A stretch of DNA of 44,869 nt from an uncultured Bacteroidaceae bacterium. GTDB lineage: Bacteria; Bacteroidota; Bacteroidia; Bacteroidales; Bacteroidaceae. A program made the position numbers and the translations under genes. Under the pieces are notes generated by a model. It saw only the letters and a list, made by a program, of their open reading frames with translations, searched no databases and was not told the DNA's origin. Positions within the stretch are counted from its first letter, which is position 1, and every line of letters begins with the position of its first letter. Below are positions 40,968 to 44,869 of this stretch, in pieces. Location: positions 1-44,869 of the forward strand of contig CAJGCU010000004.1 in the NCBI GenBank assembly GCA_904501945.1. The letters are read 5' to 3'.

Positions 40968-42503
40968 ATGAAAGAAAGAATCAAACAACTTCTACAAGCA
41001 ATCAATAACGGCATTTACGAAAAAGAACAAGAACTCGCCCTCTCTCTTCTCGCAGCCATAGCAGGCGAAAGCATCATTCTTCTTGGCCCTCCTGGTGTCG
41101 CAAAATCCATGATTGCCAGAAGAGTGAAAGCAGCCTTCAGTCAGGCACACTCCTTCGAATACCTCATGTCGAGGTTCTCCACTCCTGACGAAATCTTTGG
41201 TCCCGTCAGCATCAGCAAGTTAAAAGACTCTGACAACTATGAACGCAAGACCAAGGGCTATCTTCCATCTGCAGATGTTGTCTTCCTTGACGAAATTTGG
41301 AAAGCTGGCCCAGCCATACAAAACACCCTGCTGACAGCCATCAATGAAAAACTCTTCAGAAATGGAGAAAAAGAAATCAAACTACCTCTGAAGCTACTGA
41401 TTGCCGCCAGCAACGAACTCCCCACACAAGACGAAGGGCTGGAAGCACTATGGGACAGATTTCTTATCAGAGTTGAATGTAAGGGAATTCAAGAAGAAAA
41501 GAACTTCTGCTCCATGCTGACCGACACAACCTCCGACCAAGACATAGTCGTCTCTCCTGAACTACAAATCAGCAAGGAGGAATACGAACGTTGGAGTAAA
41601 GAAATTGACTTCGTCACTTTTCCAACACACGTGCTAAAGAGTATAAATCAGATACGACAAGCCATTAAAAATGTAGCAGTTACCAACAGTAATGAATGCC
41701 ACGATGTCTATGTCAGCGACCGCCGCTGGAAAAAGATAGCCCGGTTGCTCCGCACCTCCGCCTTCATCCACGGCAGGCAGCAAGTTGCTCTGTCCGACTT
41801 AGCGCCCATTTACCTTTGCCTTTGGCAAGAGCCTGATGAGAGAAACGACCTGCGAAGCATTGTCATCCGCATCCTCTTCAGCGATATCATGTCCGCTCTG
41901 TCCAATTTGCGCACCTCGCTAGACAACGACATCAGGACCCACCGCCAGCACAAAGCCACCGCCAGAGCACAGGCAATCATGGAAAGGAAAGACGGCAACA
42001 AGAAAATCTACGACCACTACTATTATCATCTGCTTGACCACGATACGGGCAATACCTATATCCTCATGGCAGACTATCAGAATCTGCCCATCGTGACAAA
42101 AGGAAATGCAGGAGCCCCCGGCATCTTGTACCCCGACCCCAAAGACTCAAAGCGCACCATCATCAGAGCATACGACGGCGTTGATACCCCACCAGGGACA
42201 AGACATGTACACCTGGCCAGAAGCGACGAGAGCCTCTTCATCGATGGAGTCCGTTTCTACATAGAGACGCTCAAGAAAGGCGAGACGCAAGTTACAGCCT
42301 CAACCATCGGACATCTTTCAGACAGAGATTACCACCAAGAGATAGATGCTTTAGGTACCGCTATACAGGAACGCGAACAAGAAATAGAAGAGAATATCTT
42401 CCTATCCAAGGCCGACAAAAAAGAAGTTGGTGAAACCGTACAGTCCATCTACACAGAGATAGCCTACACCAGATACGATATCCAAAAACTTGAAGATGAG
42501 TAA
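40968..42503 (+). CDS. ravA: MoxR-type AAA+ ATPase, RavA-like
   Basis: The 511-residue protein reads like E. coli RavA through its AAA+ domain: LLAAIAGESIILLGPPGVAK with Walker A GPPGVAKS, FEYLMSRFSTPDEIFGPVSI, VVFLDEIWKAGPAIQNTLLT (Walker B), NEKLFRNGEKEIKLP and YVSDRRWKKIARLLRTSAFI. The C-terminal ~200 residues (from about 330) differ and end in a coiled coil (REQEIEENIFLSKADKKEVG). RavA forms hexamers and works with the VWA protein ViaA in a MoxR-type chaperone pair. The gene starts 13 bp after recG and overlaps viaA by 8 bp. ATG 40968 is chosen over the longer frame at 40911, which lies inside recG. Confidence 0.9.
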   Translation: MKERIKQLLQAINNGIYEKEQELALSLLAAIAGESIILLGPPGVAKSMIARRVKAAFSQAHSFEYLMSRFSTPDEIFGPVSISKLKDSDNYERKTKGYLPSADVVFLDEIWKAGPAIQNTLLTAINEKLFRNGEKEIKLPLKLLIAASNELPTQDEGLEALWDRFLIRVECKGIQEEKNFCSMLTDTTSDQDIVVSPELQISKEEYERWSKEIDFVTFPTHVLKSINQIRQAIKNVAVTNSNECHDVYVSDRRWKKIARLLRTSAFIHGRQQVALSDLAPIYLCLWQEPDERNDLRSIVIRILFSDIMSALSNLRTSLDNDIRTHRQHKATARAQAIMERKDGNKKIYDHYYYHLLDHDTGNTYILMADYQNLPIVTKGNAGAPGILYPDPKDSKRTIIRAYDGVDTPPGTRHVHLARSDESLFIDGVRFYIETLKKGETQVTASTIGHLSDRDYHQEIDALGTAIQEREQEIEENIFLSKADKKEVGETVQSIYTEIAYTRYDIQKLEDE

Positions 42504-43980
42504 AATAAATACAGCTTATTATCTGCATCTCATCAAGCAGTTCACAGATCGTGGCGACGTTTTTACCCTTGAAGTTTCCGACCCCATATTGGAATATCTA
42601 CATCAAACCATGAACAACCCGCTCATCCAGTCCAAGGTTCTGTCTAGCCGACTGGCTGGCAAAATCTTTTACGAGACCATCGGCAAGTTCGTGCTCGACT
42701 GTCTGCACCAAGAGCAGTTCGCAAGCCAGCGTGCCATCAGCGAGAAAAAGCAGATTGAGAAAACGAAGGAATGGACTGAAGCAAAGAAAGAAGACCATTG
42801 GCAGACCCTGCTCGATACCATTGACGAAAAGCACAAGGAAGACGGATTCGACCTCGACTTCATGAAAAAGAAATTCCGAGCAAGCGGCTGGGATAATCCC
42901 GAGAACTGGGAGATGCTGAGACACGAGTGGAGCACCGCCATCGACAAACGTATCCAACAACAGAAGGCTGATGCTGTCAACAAAAACAAAAAATTCACAA
43001 CCCAACACCTTGACCGGCAATTCGCCCTGATGGAAAATTTGAAAACCGAAGGGGTGCAGGAGGAACAAGCCATGCAAGCATGGGAAATGATGGAAGGGCA
43101 ATGGACCGAGACCGAATTTGAGAAGAAACTGAATATCGTCAACATACAAAATAAATATCCTGAAATAGGAGATGTAGCGAAAAGGATGGGACGGCTGCCC
43201 GATGAAGACGGTAAAGAACGGCTGTTCATCCAAAGCGGAACCAGCCACAAACTAACGCATGCCACAGGAAGCGACATCGAAGGCATCACCATCGGCAACG
43301 ACCTTCACGCAATGATGCCGCTGGAATTAGCGCAATACGCTGATGCAGAAACAGAAAAACTCTTCCTGAAGAAGTACATGACCCGCAAGCTGCAAATATT
43401 CCGCTACAAGTCCGAAATCACCAAGCCCTCTCGCCGCCTGCACCCCGAACGGGCATCGCTGCGAGGGCCCATGATTGTCTGCATCGACTCGTCAGACAGC
43501 ATGAACGGGATTCCGAAGAAGATAGAAGCTTCGCTGCTTTCCAAACTCGAACAGACGGCAGAAAGCCTCAACCGCGACTGTTTTCTGATTGACTTCTCCG
43601 TCGGCATACGCCCCATAGAACTTCGTTCAAGAAGAAAGCAGAGAGCCATGGAACGTATCGGTATGAGAGTCGAAGACAACGAGAACTTTGCCAAAGGGCT
43701 TTTTCCTTTCATCGGAGGCGGGACCGATGCACAGAAAATGCTCAATTTGACTTTTTCCCTGCTCGACAATCAAGGAGACCGATATATGAATGCTGACGTG
43801 CTATGGATTACCGATTTTCTCATTCCGCGAACCTCCGAAGACCTCATGCGCAAATTCAAAGATTATCAGAAGCGTGGCACCCGATTCTATGGTTTCAAGA
43901 TTGGAAACGGGAAGTCTGACTGGGAACAGTATTTCGACAAAGTGTACGAAATACACTATACACAACCAAGAAGATACTGA
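42496..43980 (+). CDS. viaA: VWA-domain protein, ViaA-like
   Basis: The 494-residue protein has a helical N-terminal two thirds with charged coiled-coil segments (SEKKQIEKTKEWTEAKKEDH, DKRIQQQKADAVNKNKKF) and a C-terminal von Willebrand A domain (about residues 325-480) with a MIDAS motif DSSDSMNG, an IGGGTDAQ stretch and VLWITDFLIP. This order fits ViaA, the partner of RavA. A TTG at 42490 is also in frame, but ATG 42496, overlapping the ravA stop by 8 bp, is better supported. A 24-bp-unit palindromic repeat follows about 60 bp after the stop. Confidence 0.88.
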   Translation: MSKINTAYYLHLIKQFTDRGDVFTLEVSDPILEYLHQTMNNPLIQSKVLSSRLAGKIFYETIGKFVLDCLHQEQFASQRAISEKKQIEKTKEWTEAKKEDHWQTLLDTIDEKHKEDGFDLDFMKKKFRASGWDNPENWEMLRHEWSTAIDKRIQQQKADAVNKNKKFTTQHLDRQFALMENLKTEGVQEEQAMQAWEMMEGQWTETEFEKKLNIVNIQNKYPEIGDVAKRMGRLPDEDGKERLFIQSGTSHKLTHATGSDIEGITIGNDLHAMMPLELAQYADAETEKLFLKKYMTRKLQIFRYKSEITKPSRRLHPERASLRGPMIVCIDSSDSMNGIPKKIEASLLSKLEQTAESLNRDCFLIDFSVGIRPIELRSRRKQRAMERIGMRVEDNENFAKGLFPFIGGGTDAQKMLNLTFSLLDNQGDRYMNADVLWITDFLIPRTSEDLMRKFKDYQKRGTRFYGFKIGNGKSDWEQYFDKVYEIHYTQPRRY

Positions 43981-44041
43981 GATGCAAACAAGGAATCATT
44001 ATTCCGCATTCCAAACACGTCACAAAACGATGCGCTCAATG

Positions 44042-44124
44042 CCCCAAAAGGGGTGAGACTCTCACCTATGGTACAGGTAAGAGTCTGACCTATGGTATAG
44101 GTGAGAGTCTCACCCCTTTTGAGG
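44042..44124. repeat. 83-bp palindromic repeat element, copy 2 (three GGTGAGACTCTCACC-type units)
   Basis: Arms 44042-44066 and 44100-44124 are inverted copies matching at 24 of 25 positions. Three units of about 24 bases each contain a GGTGAGAGTCTCACC-like palindrome; the spacer words are TATGGTA in the first two. It is the sister of 17307-17387. Between it and the terminator at 44241 nothing else is visible. Confidence 0.8.
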
Positions 44125-44240
44125 TGCTGAATACACCATGAAAGAATAGAAAGGTTTACTTAACGTGCACGTTATTCTAATGTCGTGACATCTCAACAAA
44201 CACACTTAATTTCCAGGTCATGCCTCTGCCTGTTTCAGGC

Positions 44241-44285
44241 AAAAAAAAGACGGCCATTCAGCTTGTTTTGCTGAATGGCCGTCTT
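44241..44285 (-). terminator. Rho-independent terminator of the alpha/beta hydrolase gene
   Basis: AAGACGGCCATTCAGC (44247-44262) and GCTGAATGGCCGTCTT (44270-44285) make a perfect 16-bp stem with a 7-base loop. On the minus strand it is followed by a run of T (complement of the A-run 44241-44248). Confidence 0.92.
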
Positions 44286-44304
44286 ATCATCCTTGTCAAT
44301 GTAC

Positions 44305-44869
44305 TTATTTCTTTTTGCGAGCCTCATCAAGGAACTTCACCATCTTCTGAAGATTCTCCTCTGAATACATGCCCATGCCGTGACCACCTTCAGGCACGAA
44401 TGTAGCTTCAGTCTTCACGCCAACAGCCTTCAGCAGTTCGTAGAACTTCTTTCCCTGACAGCATGGCACCACATTGTCCTTCTCGCCATGGAAAATAATG
44501 ATGGGCACATCGTTCTTGTCCACATAGTTAGTTGCGCTCAATCCAAGATACTTATCTGGCTCGTCTGCCAGTTTCGTACCGCCCAGCAATACGTCTTCAG
44601 GACTAGATGCCCCAAAAGCCATGTGCTCGCCACAGTTCATATCTGTAAGGTCAACTGGACCAGACCAGTCGCATGCCGCATTCACCTCGCTACTTTCCTT
44701 GGTGTATTTGCCCAAAGAACCTTCAATATCCACGTCCTCCTTACCTACTTTCGCTACCTTAACACCGTTGGTTGTACCGCACACAGATGAGAGATGACCA
44801 CCAGATGAAAAACCTGATGTAGCGATGAAAGAAGGGTCAAACTTGTAAGCCTTTGCCTCGCCGCGAATA
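44305..44869 (-). CDS. Alpha/beta hydrolase (esterase/acyl hydrolase), 5' end missing
   Basis: The frame is open to the window edge, giving the C-terminal ~187 residues. The nucleophile elbow GFSSGGHLSS (Ser of G-x-S-x-G), an aspartate in IIIFHGEKDNVVP and a histidine in PEGGHGMGMYSEENL form a full catalytic triad. The overall pattern is that of BD-FAE/acetyl-xylan-esterase-like hydrolases, common in Bacteroidetes carbohydrate loci; the substrate cannot be told. A GTG at 44784 lies after the nucleophile, so it is not the start. Short acidic insert DVDIEGSLGKYTKESSEVN between elbow and lid. Strong terminator 20 bp downstream. Confidence 0.85.
   Translation of the reverse strand, partial: IRGEAKAYKFDPSFIATSGFSSGGHLSSVCGTTNGVKVAKVGKEDVDIEGSLGKYTKESSEVNAACDWSGPVDLTDMNCGEHMAFGASSPEDVLLGGTKLADEPDKYLGLSATNYVDKNDVPIIIFHGEKDNVVPCCQGKKFYELLKAVGVKTEATFVPEGGHGMGMYSEENLQKMVKFLDEARKKK

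Overview
The window looks like a chromosomal segment of a Bacteroidales bacterium, most likely Prevotella or a close relative. The evidence is a sprA-type outer-membrane translocon gene, a CotH/DUF4859 protein, a BT_3928-type DoxX-like protein, a two-domain DUF1599 protein and a run of Bacteroidetes promoters (TTTG, about 20 bases, TAnnTTTG). Purine-rich ribosome binding sites are scarce, as is usual in this phylum. No rRNA, tRNA or CRISPR array was seen.

Layout. 1-952: end of a hypothetical gene. 953-1811: non-coding, with a long hairpin, a decayed 3' remnant of a metY paralogue, a 21-bp-period repeat and a MITE-like palindromic element. 1812-5161: one promoter followed by a gene whose signal peptide carries an in-frame stop, two TraB/GumN-family genes and a small membrane protein. 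5683-9288 (minus): a secreted CotH-type protein followed 3 bp later by metY. 9513-10850 (minus): gdhA, with an IS1595-type transposase gene directly upstream. 12182-14713: M24 aminopeptidase and ruvA. 14714-21317: a restriction-modification or defence island between ruvA and sprA. 21318-31608: sprA, a hypothetical gene, xseA-xseB and ndk. 31664-43980: M23/LysM peptidase, DUF1599, DoxX-like, tpiA, SPOR, folE, dnaG, recG and a ravA-viaA pair. 44305-44869 (minus): an alpha/beta hydrolase cut by the window edge.

The most interesting part is the island. It encodes a small methyltransferase-like protein without a catalytic NPPY motif, an NPPY methyltransferase whose second half is much more AT-rich than its first, a four-helix-bundle protein with a charged C-terminal suffix and its own promoter, and a 942-residue fusion of a GIY-YIG/T5orf172-like domain, an SF2 helicase and a Tudor-like tail. 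It is preceded by three related ~40-bp repeats in alternating orientation.

A second theme is a set of intergenic arrays with strict periods: 9 bp at three loci, 21 bp at two loci, 24 bp palindromic units at two loci and 7 bp at two loci. They sit near gene ends and form long hairpins. I do not recognise them as a named repeat family.
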